A model generated the notes under the pieces. It did not search any database and was not told the DNA's origin. It saw only the letters and a list, made by a program, of their open reading frames with translations. Below, piece by piece: positions 49,881 through 60,379 of a DNA stretch of 64,000 bases; positions within the stretch are counted from its first letter, which is position 1; each line of letters starts with the position of its first letter. Source of the stretch: Euonymus europaeus (taxonomy: Eukaryota; Streptophyta; Magnoliopsida; Celastrales; Celastraceae); NCBI GenBank assembly GCA_963580455.1, contig OY756964.1, positions 5,332,001-5,396,000 on the forward strand. Direction: 5' to 3'. The translations under genes and the position numbers were made by a program.

Positions 49881-50040
49881 GACGCGCCACGTCTGCACTA
49901 ACAGTGAGCACCCCGTTCTCTATATCGAACCGGAAATCCCACGTGTAAACCCTATAATTGGGGTTACACTAGGCTACGTGTCACTTGGGGGGATAGGATA
50001 ATATAATGCATCTGTATTCCACGCGTACGTATCGTGTCGC
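49881..50040. promoter_or_regulatory. Cluster of ACGTG/G-box-like elements without an adjacent gene
   Basis: Within about 160 bases there are gcgccacgtctg, tcccacgtgtaaac, ctacgtgtcacttgg and ccacgcgtacg. ACGTG cores bind bZIP and bHLH factors in plant promoters. No gene starts nearby on either strand, so this may be a distal element or promoter debris. Confidence 0.3.
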
Positions 50041-52299
50041 TCTGGCTCAGTTGTCGTTTTTGGACGTCTTTGTTGGATTATCTTGTGAAATAAAGCCAAT
50101 TTTACTAAAATTATAAAGTACAAACAAAACAACTCCTCCCCGGAGGAGTCCCGATTTCAAACTAATTCTATACTAGAGCATAAGGTATGTAAGAATTTTT
50201 CAACCGCCTTTCTCCGCCGACTCCAACATACATATTCATCGTTCTCGACTGTTCATCATCCATTATCGACAGCTGACGAAGATCGCCAACACGAGGTTTT
50301 AGGTTCATGAACCTACTTTATAGCTAGCATTAATATAGTTTCCCTATCTATCTGTATCTATAAAAATAATCACTTTCGAATTAGTAATAAATTCAAATAT
50401 AGGCAACCAAATGGTCCTTGGCTTTTGTCTTATACAATAATAAAATAAATCTCATCTTCCAATCACACTAAATTAATGGTGAAGAATTGGTCCAGTTCAA
50501 ATTTAGTTTAGTTTACATAAAACAGGTAGTAGTACATAAGCAATTGTCAATGCTGATTGCTGAGACCTAGTCCGGGCAGTCCAATAAGCATTTGTCAATA
50601 CTTCAGTATTCAAACCGGCAAAGTAAAACAGTATCATATAGATTCACTAAACAATCTCATTCAAACATTTATCAATGTTCGCATTCACACATTATTCTTC
50701 AACGAGCAAAATGAAATCAATTGACGAACATAAAAAAGAATGTCTCATGTAGGAGTTTTGAGAGTTCACAGAATAATCAAAGAGGAGATGGTGGAGCGAA
50801 ATTAGAGTTTATTTTTGTTAAATTTGACCTGGGTTAATGAATTGAGTTTTAAAAAATTGAAGTCCGAAGTTGGCCTAGTGTCCAAAATCTTTGCTTTGAT
50901 CGTCTTATCCAGTGATCAGCCCTTGAATCCTGATAAAGAGTCTTTGTGCTCTTTCTCACTAGAATTTGAATTTCACTAAAAACATAATTATTCCACGTAC
51001 GTACCCGATTTACTTGATTTGTCGGGCTCTATCATTAACAAAGTACATCAACAATTGAATCATGCTTAACCAATTGTAGTATTTAATTAATAAGGATTTG
51101 TTGTATACGAATTGATTCATAGATTCCACCAAGGGCATGATTATATATAAAACCCATAAGGACAAAACATATACCGATTTGGTATGAGAAAAATATAATA
51201 AAATTGAGTCTTGCGAAGGAATGAAAATCAACACCCTAATTCTGACATTGTACTTCCAATTCCACCCACCCAAAAAAAGGAGAGGAATTGTCCTAGTCCT
51301 GTTTTCATTTATAATTATTAATCAACATAATTCAAATATTGAAATTCCCATTTATAAAATTTAATTATGAACGTAGTGCCAAAACGTTGCCATGGTCCTC
51401 GTGGAATATGCCAAATGGAGTAACATCCTGGCACGTTATTTGAGGTCTTCCATATGGGTACAAAAAAGAAAGAAAAGCAAGGCCTTATTACTACCTTAAT
51501 AACACAATCCTCTTTTTTTTTAGTAAATATCGTCCCTCAATTACGTTTCTAGTTTCACTTTCGACACTAAAATTTTAGTATTAAAATTATCATTAAACTA
51601 TTGTGAGGTATCCTCTATCGTACAAGTGAGATTGACGAATGATGGTGGAAAACCGTCGGTAATAGGTTCGGTGTGGTTGCTAAATTGTATTTTGACGGAT
51701 ACACTTCTAATTGTTATGATTTAATGAAAGTTCCTTTTCTCAACAAAAAAAACTAATATATATATATAGAACACTTCTCCTATACAGACATATGCACTTT
51801 ATAAAGTCGAACGTTCGCGTAATTGTGTGCGATGGTTTAAATTATGGTTGGCCCAAACAGTGGACCCCATTACAATTCACTTTTTGAAGGACTTATTAAA
51901 CGGACATCCGCATTTGCGGACGTTCATATAGGAGAATAATTGAAACTTTCAAAATTTCACAAATACAATTTTTTAAAAAATATCAATCTTCAAAGAATAT
52001 TATCAAATGAGTCATTTGTATTTTCAAACGGGCTAAACAACCCCCTTACTTGGAACATTAGTGTGAAAGTACAGGAGCTGGATCCGCCTTATATTAAAAT
52101 TACACGGCAGAAAGCATCACGGCATTTCAGACAAAAGTACAAAACAATGCTTAATTAAACACAAATGGGAAGTTAGGTCTCTCTCACTAATTTAAAGCCT
52201 AAATTTGCTTAAATAAACAAACCAATCGTCAAAGTTTACGGCATTGCGAAAGATAAAATCGTCAACGAGAGGAATAAAGCTTTTAAAAGCATATAATAA
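50041..52299. other. AT-rich spacer, nothing recognised
   Basis: Only short frames are present (for example 51010-51273 minus and 51940-52158 plus), with no family resemblance. Confidence 0.45.
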
Positions 52300-52375
52300 T
52301 TATTTAATTAAATAACTTACTTATTTAATTAAATAACTTACTTATTTAATTAAATAACTTACTTATTTAATTAAT
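52300..52375. repeat. 21-bp tandem repeat of an AT palindrome, 3.6 copies
   Basis: Three exact copies of a 21-base unit start at 52300, 52321 and 52342, followed by a partial copy. Each unit is the palindrome ttatttaattaaataa plus cttac. The array is pure A/T/C and could extrude hairpins or act as an AT-hook or matrix-attachment type sequence. No gene is adjacent. Confidence 0.95.
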
Positions 52376-55310
52376 CTAATTAAAACATCCTATTTTTAGT
52401 TAATTTTTTAATCATGTACTCGCAAGCCAAGTCACGTGATGCGGCTGCCGCTAAATTACACGCGTGCGTGGCATGTGTTGGGACCGTAGATTGAACTCTC
52501 AATCATACATCAAGGTTAAGAGACAAATAGAAAGGATTGTGAGGATTAACAAGGCGCCGCATCCAAATGCCTAATCAACAATTAATGGCTAATTTAGCTG
52601 TTGCACAATATTTATATGACAAACACAACAATCATAGTTCTACAAAAGTTTTGTTTATCCAATGATGAATTAATGAAATTTTGGTAACATAAATGTTGGA
52701 GTCATTTGAATCTAAACGTTTCAATTTAATAACCGAAGGTTTGAATTTATTATAATCTAGTTACACGAGCAAATTTCTCAACTTTTGAATAGTTAAATTG
52801 TCGACGTGACATTAAAAAATAAAATTATCACTTCTTCTCTCGCCCAGGGGTGCTCGGAGTCTACAATATACCCTCAGAGACACCCCGGGGTGAGGCGACA
52901 CAGGCCGCAGTTTAGAATTTTATATTTTTGAAAAATATTATTACTATACTAGCTCAAAACTCATTTAAATCTTATTTAGAGTTAATTTAAGAGTCCTTTT
53001 TTTGCAGTTCGCCCAGACCTCCAAAGTACTTAGTTACGCCGTTGAGTCCTCTATAGTACTTTTTAAGGTTCAATTTTTTAAATTAATAAATATGAAGTAT
53101 TCAATCTAACAAATAACAAATTTTTTGAATTTATATCGATGGTCTATAATTGTCATATATTTTTCATGTTGAATTTATTTTCTTCACAAAAAAAGAAAAC
53201 CATTTGATTCATTAGGTTCAGTGATATACATTTATAATTTTTTGATGTTCGATTTAATTTTTGTTTTGAATTTTTTTTTCATTTGGACTCGTTTATAATG
53301 TTTTATAATTTTTATTTGTTTAGAAAGTCACGATTTAGTTTTGATTATGATTACAAGTGCAGCGGAGATGAAAATCAAATCGAACATGAAAATGACATGA
53401 AAATTATGGACCATTGAATATAAACTCGAAATATTCAATATCGCTTTTGATATGAATTTAATTTTTATTTAGGCTAAAAAACATATTTTTGAGCTCATAA
53501 TCCTAATCAAAACACAATCGTGATTTTTTAAAATAAAAAATTATAAAACACTATATTTAATTTATAACGGGGTTTACTGTGCACAAATTACAGCAGGACG
53601 CAGAGTTCTGGAAATCCCAACCTGTTAATAATTAGTTAAGCACAAATTACAGTTGTCAAACACTCGGAAAAGCACTAATGTGTTTGAGCCCTTGAAGTGA
53701 TGAAAGAAACCATCAACAAAGACTTAACAAGTGTTTTTGCGTTGGAATGGGTCCTCCCTCTAGGCTGGTCATGATCTGACAGACAGGCCGGCAAATGCTT
53801 GTTTCAATCATTGCTATTCATCTCGATCACACCCACTAAATAAAATAATCACAAGTAAAGTCTCTCTTTTTTTTGGATAAAAAATCATAGGCCTGATCAA
53901 TATTTTCTTTACACAATGCCTTATTTCGATGTTTGGATCTCTATCGGTTCGAATAGTCAGACCTACTTAATTGAACTTATTTAGACTGATTTAAATTGAA
54001 TAAATAATAAATTAAATAATATTTCAATCTGAATTAAGATATGGAGATCTAAAGGTACGTTTGTTTCACATTTCGCACGATTTAAAATTGTGGGGTTCGC
54101 ATAAAATGTTGTGCCAACTAAATGTCACATTTTGTCGACAGCTTAAAGTTGTGAACCCTACAGCTTTAAGCTGTGCAAATTGAAATGCTGTCGTCCCATA
54201 TCTTAAAGCTGTGAGACCCACAATATTTTATAATCACATTACGTAATTACCTTTTATATCTCAAAAGTTTTCAAGTATTTTTTTATTGAAATACATTTTT
54301 TTTTGTAATTTTATCGATAAATCTAAAGGAAAAATGAAACCAAACACTCCATAACATTTTATATAGCTTTAAGCACAGCATATTTGACTGCTTAAAACTA
54401 TGAAATACAACTGTGAAATAACCGGACTCTAAATCGAACAAAATTTTGTGTTTCAAATCAAACATGGTTATAAATTAAGCAAATTTTTTGTGTTTGGATT
54501 GAAATTTTGTATAAATAATGATATAAGCTATTTTAAAATTTGATTTAACCAAGATCGGATAAATTGAATCAATCAAATCGGAATGAGTTTTTTCTATTTT
54601 TTTAAGAACATGGAATTGATTGCTGCATCACCGAATTAAAATAAGACAAAAAGTTGAATATGACAATTGGAATTATTGAGGGCCCCAACATCATATGTAC
54701 GGATCCAGGTGACTACCCCCAAAGGGCGTTCACTTTCTCTCAACTTTATCAACTCATGGGCTGCCTGGGCCTTTCAAATTTTTTTTACAGCGGATCACGC
54801 TGTACTGACATTTTAGTTCAATACAAAAATTTATTTTATTATTTTAAAATAATAAATATATTCTGATCAGGATGACGAATCTAACAATATATTGTTTGTG
54901 TTAAAAAAATTAAATGGATCATAAAAAAGATACAATAATTCTAGACTATTAAATATAAAATCGAGACATTCGATCTCAATTTTCACTGTTCATTTGATTT
55001 TTTACTTGACACAATATCCCTACTGCACTGCAGGATTCGCTGTAAAATTTTTACAGCAGACCCCGGGCAGCCCAACTCATGTAGTAGAATTTAATTGCTT
55101 TGTTGATGATATTTAAATTGGGCTTGGGCTGGCCCTTGCTCTCTTTTAGTGGAATCTGTGTAATAGGGCGTGGGCCGAAAACTGAAAAAACAAATGCCCA
55201 TTGTGAGACTCTTTTACTTTTGCTAGTCGGAAAGGTCTACAAGTTGGTAAATTACAGTTAATTCTGTATAAGGCATAGAATTACAAAAGAAAAAAAAGGG
55301 TCCGTTCCCA
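52376..55310. other. Repeat-rich spacer upstream of the DnaJ gene
   Basis: No gene is seen. The stretch 53040-53600 is AT-rich and may be another member of the dispersed repeat suspected at 1000 and 27400. At 54050-54440 the ends (gtacgtttgtttcaca at left; reverse-complement of right gtccggttatttcaca) form weak inverted repeats around words such as agctttaagctgtg, so a MITE-like insertion is possible but unproven. Confidence 0.35.
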
Positions 55311-55391
55311 TTCTCTAATTCTCCCCTCACCGAAGGCAGAAGTCTGTCGCAAATCTCCGGCGGTCAAACTCCCAGAGTCTCTGAGTCGGAG

Positions 55392-55421
55392 ATGGAGCGG
55401 AGCGGTGGAGCCCTCTCCTAA
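55392..55421 (+). other. Upstream ORF in the predicted leader of the DnaJ gene
   Basis: The predicted first leader exon (about 55310-55428, donor at tctcag|gttttt) contains an ATG with a nine-residue frame (MERSGGALS) and stop. The second leader exon, starting after the acceptor near 56087, has another short uORF (ATG near 56100). Their effect on translation is unknown, and the leader exon itself is inferred from splice consensus. Confidence 0.35.
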
Positions 55422-56196
55422 TTCTCAGGTTTTTCTTTGCTTTCCCCTTTTTGTTGATTCCGATAATTATTAGTGCTTCCATTTCTCCGCCTTAGGTAAG
55501 TTATACGCTGAATCGCCCTGAAACGGGCCGATGCCTGTTGAAAAGAAAACCGGAGACAGTGAACCATTTCTGAATTGGTGAACTTCAATTGTGTTTTCTG
55601 ATAGAAAGCGAGAAAGAATAACAAATTATGTTTTTATTTATTTTATTAAGGTATGCTTGGATTAGGGTATTGGAGAGTTAAGTATGGAGAATTAAGTGAA
55701 GTAGTCATTGTATATCTTCTATGAATTTAGGTGAGAAAAGGGTTAACAGGGTGGGATAAATTATCTTTTACACCATCATTTAGTAATAATTATAATTCTG
55801 ATTTGGGAAGTTAAGAGGGCAGAGTAGGAGATAAGTCATTTTAAATGTTTAAATTCTTTACTCTACCTCATTCTACCTCCTATCCAAACAAAATTAATAA
55901 TTTATATTTTAATTAACTCTTAGTCTATTCAATCAAAATAAAGTTTCATTTAATTACTCTACTCCACCCGGCTATCCCACTTAATTCTTCTTTACACTAC
56001 TGCGCTTAACTCCACCTTTTCTTTTGTGCAAGCAAGCCCCTAAGTGTTTTTGATTAATTTGGTTGTTTTTTGGGTACTGGGATGTAGGTTGGAATTGCTT
56101 ATGCGACTTCTTATGGAGTCATGAGAAATCACAGCAGTAGAGAATAGTGGTTTGATCGGGGGTGTGATAAAATAGAGAACCATATAAGCGTGTGAA

Positions 56197-58545
56197 ATGG
56201 AATGCAACAAAGGGGAGGCCACCAGGGCAAAAGAGATCGCTGAGAAAAAGTTTTTATCAAAAGACGTTGTTGGGGCCAGAAAATTTGCCCTGAAGGCTCA
56301 GAATTTGTATCCAGAGCTTGAGGGGGTTTCCCAGATGATAGCCACACTTGATATATATAATCATGCAGAGAACCAAATTAACGGTGAGGCTGATTGGTAT
56401 GGGATACTTGGTGTTAACCCACAAGCTGATGATGAGACAGTGCGGAAACATTATAGGAAGCTGGCTCTAATGCTTCATCCTGATAAGAACAAATCCATTG
56501 GTGCTGAAGGGGCATTTAAATTTATTTCGGAGGCATGGAGTTTGTTATCTGATAAAGGTAAGAGAGCGGTGTATGATCAGAAGAGGAAAGGAAGAGGTTT
56601 TCAGAAGGTTTCAACTACTGGTCGGGGTTCATCGGCTTCACCTGGCCCTAATGGTTTCAACAATTTTACCAAAAGTACCACTTCAAATGTAAGGGCAAAC
56701 AAGAGTTCCTCTCGGGCTTCTCAATCTTCAACTCCCACTTCATCTCGCAATCCTAAATCCAATACATTTTGGACTGTTTGCCATCAATGCAAGATGCAAT
56801 ATGAGTATCTTAGGGTTTATCTTAACCATAATTTGTTATGCCCCAATTGCCATGAGCCATTTTTGGCTGTGGAGACAGCTCCACCACCATACAATAGTTG
56901 TAAACCCTCTACTTCATGGAATTTTCCCCAGGAGCAGACACAGAATTCCAATCATAAAGCAGCGAAAAATTCAGGAAGGAAAACTTCGAGTTCACGAAAT
57001 GTGGGAAGGAGTGAGCTTGATAATTCTGATTCATATAACCAAACAAACGTCCAATGGGGGTCATTTTCCAGAAAATGTGGTGCTAATGCTGCTCATGTCG
57101 CAAGTGTGGTTCAGCAAGCATATGAGAAAGTGAAACGGGAACGTGAGGAGGCACAGGCAGCCGCAAAAAGAGAGGAGGCTCGGAGAAAGCGTAATGCCTC
57201 AAAGAGGACAACTGGTGTATCATCCAGTGGGCATAATTCAGCCAAAAGAAGGCGAGGAACAGAGTCTGGTTCAGATTTCCCAGATCAAATGTGTGTTGAA
57301 ACTGGAGGTGTTGGCAAGGCTAATTTATCTGGATCCAAACAAGATGGTTTTGAAACAAGTAGGGCCAATGGTATCACAAACCTCGATAGTCCAAGGGATA
57401 TGTTCCAGTTTGAAATTCCAGGTGTATTGATGCAGATGGCCAAGACAAAAATCTGTAAGAGACTACATGAGTGGAGTTCAACCACGGCAGATAAAAAAGA
57501 AGCTCAATGGAAGGAAAATACAAATGAGAAAGCCAATGAAAGAGGAGAACAATGTTTGGTAAACACTGACTCCCGTGATGAAGTCAAGTCTGGCCAATCA
57601 GCTGATGCTAATGATGGAGTATGTGGAATCAATTCTCTTTCTGGAATGTCTTCTGTTAAATTGGAGAGTGAAACCTTGCAAACTTTTTCAATTATTGTCC
57701 CAGATCCTGATTTTCATGATTTTGACAAGGATCGTACTGAAAGATCGTTTGGAGGTAGTCAGATATGGGCTTTGTATGATGACGATGATGGGATGCCCCG
57801 CTATTATGCCATGATTCACAATGTGATTTCTTTTGATCCATTTGTGGCACGGATCAGTTGGCTTAATTCAAAAACTGATGTTGAACTGGGTCCACTAAAC
57901 TGGGCCACCTCTGGTTTCTCAAAAAGTTGTGGGGATTTCAGAGTAGGCAGACACAGGATCTATAAATCACTCAATTCTTTTTCTCACAAGATTAGGTGGA
58001 CCAAAGGTCCATCTCGTGCCATTCAGATATATCCTAGGAAAGGCAATGTTTGGGCACTCTATAGAAACTGGACACCTGACTGGAATGAGCTGACTGCAGA
58101 TGACGTGATACACAAGTATGACATGGTAGAAGTGCTTGAAGACTTTGATGAAGATGAAGGTGTAATTGTTACTCCTTTGGTCAAAGTTGCTGGATTCAAG
58201 ACAATCTTTCATCGACACTTGGACCTCAAAGAAATCAGGAGGATTCCGAGAGAGGAGATATTTCAATTTTCCCATCACGTTCCTTCATACGTACTTACAG
58301 GTCAAGAAGGCCCAAATGCTCCTAAGGGCTGCCTGGAGTTAGACCCTGCAGCTACTCCATCAGACCTCCTTCAAGTAGTAAGAGATGTACAGCAAGAAGA
58401 GATTGTGGAGAATGGTGAAAGAAACAAAGTGAAAACTGTGGTTAACAATGAGATATGTGTAGAAAATCGAATTGATAATGGTGAAAAGAATGAAGAGGAA
58501 ACTCTGGGACATCCGATAAAATTGGAACGATGCAGGGAAGATTAG
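56197..58545 (+). CDS. DnaJ (HSP40) protein with zinc-ribbon and DUF3444, U6-derived C-terminus
   Basis: This is a single coding exon of 782 residues. The N-terminus (MECNKGEATRAKEIAEKKFL) is the usual start of the plant DnaJ/DUF3444 family. The J domain is at about 66-130 (DWYGILGVNPQADDETVRKH) with HPD at 94-96, so Hsp70 ATPase stimulation should be possible. A zinc-ribbon with Cys195/198/215/218 follows, then a basic Lys/Arg/Glu-rich coiled stretch near 305-335 with KRRRG. DUF3444 is at about 500-700 (GSQIWALYDDDDGMPRYYAM, RKGNVWALYRNW). Family members normally end soon after LELDPAATPSDLLQ. Here a low-complexity Glu/Asn/Lys tail runs on, and the last 12 residues (GHPIKLERCRED) and the TAG are encoded by a U6-like sequence (see 58506). 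The role is unassigned; the family is usually nuclear or cytosolic. Confidence 0.92.
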   Translation: MECNKGEATRAKEIAEKKFLSKDVVGARKFALKAQNLYPELEGVSQMIATLDIYNHAENQINGEADWYGILGVNPQADDETVRKHYRKLALMLHPDKNKSIGAEGAFKFISEAWSLLSDKGKRAVYDQKRKGRGFQKVSTTGRGSSASPGPNGFNNFTKSTTSNVRANKSSSRASQSSTPTSSRNPKSNTFWTVCHQCKMQYEYLRVYLNHNLLCPNCHEPFLAVETAPPPYNSCKPSTSWNFPQEQTQNSNHKAAKNSGRKTSSSRNVGRSELDNSDSYNQTNVQWGSFSRKCGANAAHVASVVQQAYEKVKREREEAQAAAKREEARRKRNASKRTTGVSSSGHNSAKRRRGTESGSDFPDQMCVETGGVGKANLSGSKQDGFETSRANGITNLDSPRDMFQFEIPGVLMQMAKTKICKRLHEWSSTTADKKEAQWKENTNEKANERGEQCLVNTDSRDEVKSGQSADANDGVCGINSLSGMSSVKLESETLQTFSIIVPDPDFHDFDKDRTERSFGGSQIWALYDDDDGMPRYYAMIHNVISFDPFVARISWLNSKTDVELGPLNWATSGFSKSCGDFRVGRHRIYKSLNSFSHKIRWTKGPSRAIQIYPRKGNVWALYRNWTPDWNELTADDVIHKYDMVEVLEDFDEDEGVIVTPLVKVAGFKTIFHRHLDLKEIRRIPREEIFQFSHHVPSYVLTGQEGPNAPKGCLELDPAATPSDLLQVVRDVQQEEIVENGERNKVKTVVNNEICVENRIDNGEKNEEETLGHPIKLERCRED

Positions 58546-58594
58546 CATGGTTCCTGCTCAAGGATGACACGCACAAATCAAGAAATGGTCCAAA
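58506..58594 (+). ncRNA. U6 snRNA-like pseudogene overlapping the DnaJ stop codon
   Basis: From gggacatccgataaaattgg through gaagattagcatgg, ggatgacacgcacaaatc and agaaatggtcc, the sequence follows plant U6 from about nucleotide 10 to near its 3' end. Differences include the essential ACAGAGA box changed to GCAGGGA, gcgcaagg changed to gctcaagg and atcgag changed to atcaag. The first ~9 nucleotides of U6 are absent. No upstream sequence element or TATA box of a plant U6 promoter lies in the preceding coding sequence. It is therefore a non-functional U6 copy, joined to the DnaJ frame so that 12 codons and the stop come from U6. Confidence 0.9.
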
Positions 58595-60140
58595 AAAATT
58601 TTGGAAAATTTCTCTGCGATCTAAATCTGTCTATTTGGGTTTTTAATTTGGGATATTCTGAAAAAATCGCTGAATTTGACAGATTTTAGAGGTACACGTT
58701 TGGATTCTTTCTAGCGTTGCTGTATGTTACTGTCATGGGTTTAGGGGTTCTCTGCCTTCTTTGAATTGTTAGGGTCCAGTCGAAATCTTCTAGGGTTGAT
58801 GGATTTTTACTTTCTGTTTCTATTATTATAATTCTGCAATTTCGATATATTATACTGATATAGGAGACTGGATCTGCATAATTTTCTTGGACTGTTGTTT
58901 TTTTCTATTTAATTTAAAGGATATTAATTATACAAACAGATTTTTGTGATTCTGTCTATGTATGTCCCCATCTCTGTTGCTGCTGGTATCTTGTTCTCAG
59001 GTAGTTAAAAGCTGATGCTTGTCCTAATTGTTGTTCCATTGTGGCACACTTGTTTACTTGGGCCTCTTGTGATATCCATGGAAGGGAAATACTTCAGCTG
59101 GAAGTTGGTTTTAGTAGATGATATTTCGATTTTTGCTTTTCTTGGTTGTTCAGAAGCTTAAGATTTGCTCAGTGACGTTTGAAAAGCTAATTCCCCGTTT
59201 GCATAATTTGGGCTGCAGAAACTGGAAGTAAATAACCCTAATTCCAAGACTGTCAATGTATTTTTTCTGTGCCTATCATTGGTGCAAAATGCACTTGATC
59301 AATAGCTCATTTTTGTAGCCAAATAACCAAGTGAAGTTCTTGTGAATGCTAATTCACTTGTACATCGTCCCCAAATTTATCCAGTGAAACTCTAGTAAGT
59401 CATTTTGAAATTGTCTGTGTAAATACTTTTGATAGTCAGTCACTGATGATTGCTAGTGTACCTTATTCCAGGGTACGTGGGGTAGAACGTTCCTGATAAC
59501 TATGATTCGATCTTTCTAATCACTGATGCGGTTCTTGGAGTGTAAGTTACGTAGAATTCATCATATCCTATACATATTTGAAGGCTTGCCAGATTGGGTT
59601 AATCCTTCCATGGTTTGTTTCTAGTTGGGAGGGGATGCATGTTTTATGTGCTTTGATATTGATGTCAGTGTATTTTTCACAGCTACTGAAATTTTTGCCA
59701 AGCCCCTGGCTGATCTGAGATAATTGCATGGACTTATTTTTTAACATTGTTCCATCATTACACGAACAACCCTTAACATATAGTGCAGCAAGAGGAAAAA
59801 AGTTTGTCTCTTCAGAATTTAAATCATATTGAATAAGAAATTTTGGAAAAGATTCCAGAGAGACGAGGATTTGTTTGAGTGATGAAGTAAAAATAAAAAT
59901 AAAAGTTCGGTGATCAAACATTTTATTTTTAGACATGCTCGAGTGATGAAGTTAGAACAAAAACAAAACTTGAGTGATCAAACATTTGTTTTTTGAGTGA
60001 TTAAAATTTAACATGAAAGAATAATTAACCCATTCTTCAACTCCGTGTAGTGCGTTAAATTAGCTTCACGATCGGACTTTTTTATCTAAATATTTTGATG
60101 TAGATTCTTCCAAGTGGGGATCCTATCTGTATGCGAACAC
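58595..60140. other. Spacer between the DnaJ gene and RAMP4
   Basis: The first part is 3' flank and would be DnaJ 3' UTR if transcription continues through the U6-like sequence. The minus-strand frame at 59568-59936 has no family resemblance. The last part is the RAMP4 promoter. Confidence 0.45.
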
Positions 60141-60159
60141 CCAATCGTTACACGCCACG
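60141..60159 (+). promoter_or_regulatory. ERSE-I element (CCAAT-N9-CCACG) upstream of RAMP4
   Basis: The sequence CCAAT-cgttacacg-CCACG is an exact ER stress response element, 221 bases before the RAMP4 ATG. NF-Y binds the CCAAT half and ER-stress bZIP factors (bZIP28/bZIP60 in Arabidopsis) bind the CCACG half. A second CCAATCGTTACGG at 60182-60194 repeats the left half without the CCACG. Confidence 0.75.
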
Positions 60160-60379
60160 TTTTTTCAAATACGTGTAACTACCAATCGTTACGGAGACTG
60201 TCAGACTGTGACGCTCCTGCCCGGGCACGCTATCGATTTGTTTTCCCTGGTTATAAACGTGTTCGAGAGCGAGAGCGGATTCGTCCATCGTCGGCGGAGA
60301 GAACGAGCTAGTCGAAGGAAAGGAATCGACTGCAATTCTTCTGCGATTTTTTGCTCCTACGTTCTTAGCAGTTGGAACC

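Noticed and set aside
57143..57485. Overlapping frames inside the DnaJ coding exon
   Set aside because: They are out-of-frame shadows of the DnaJ protein in both directions.
58506..58594. A working U6 snRNA gene
   Set aside because: The 5' end is missing, the ACAGAGA box is mutated and there is no U6 promoter element upstream; it is a pseudogene.
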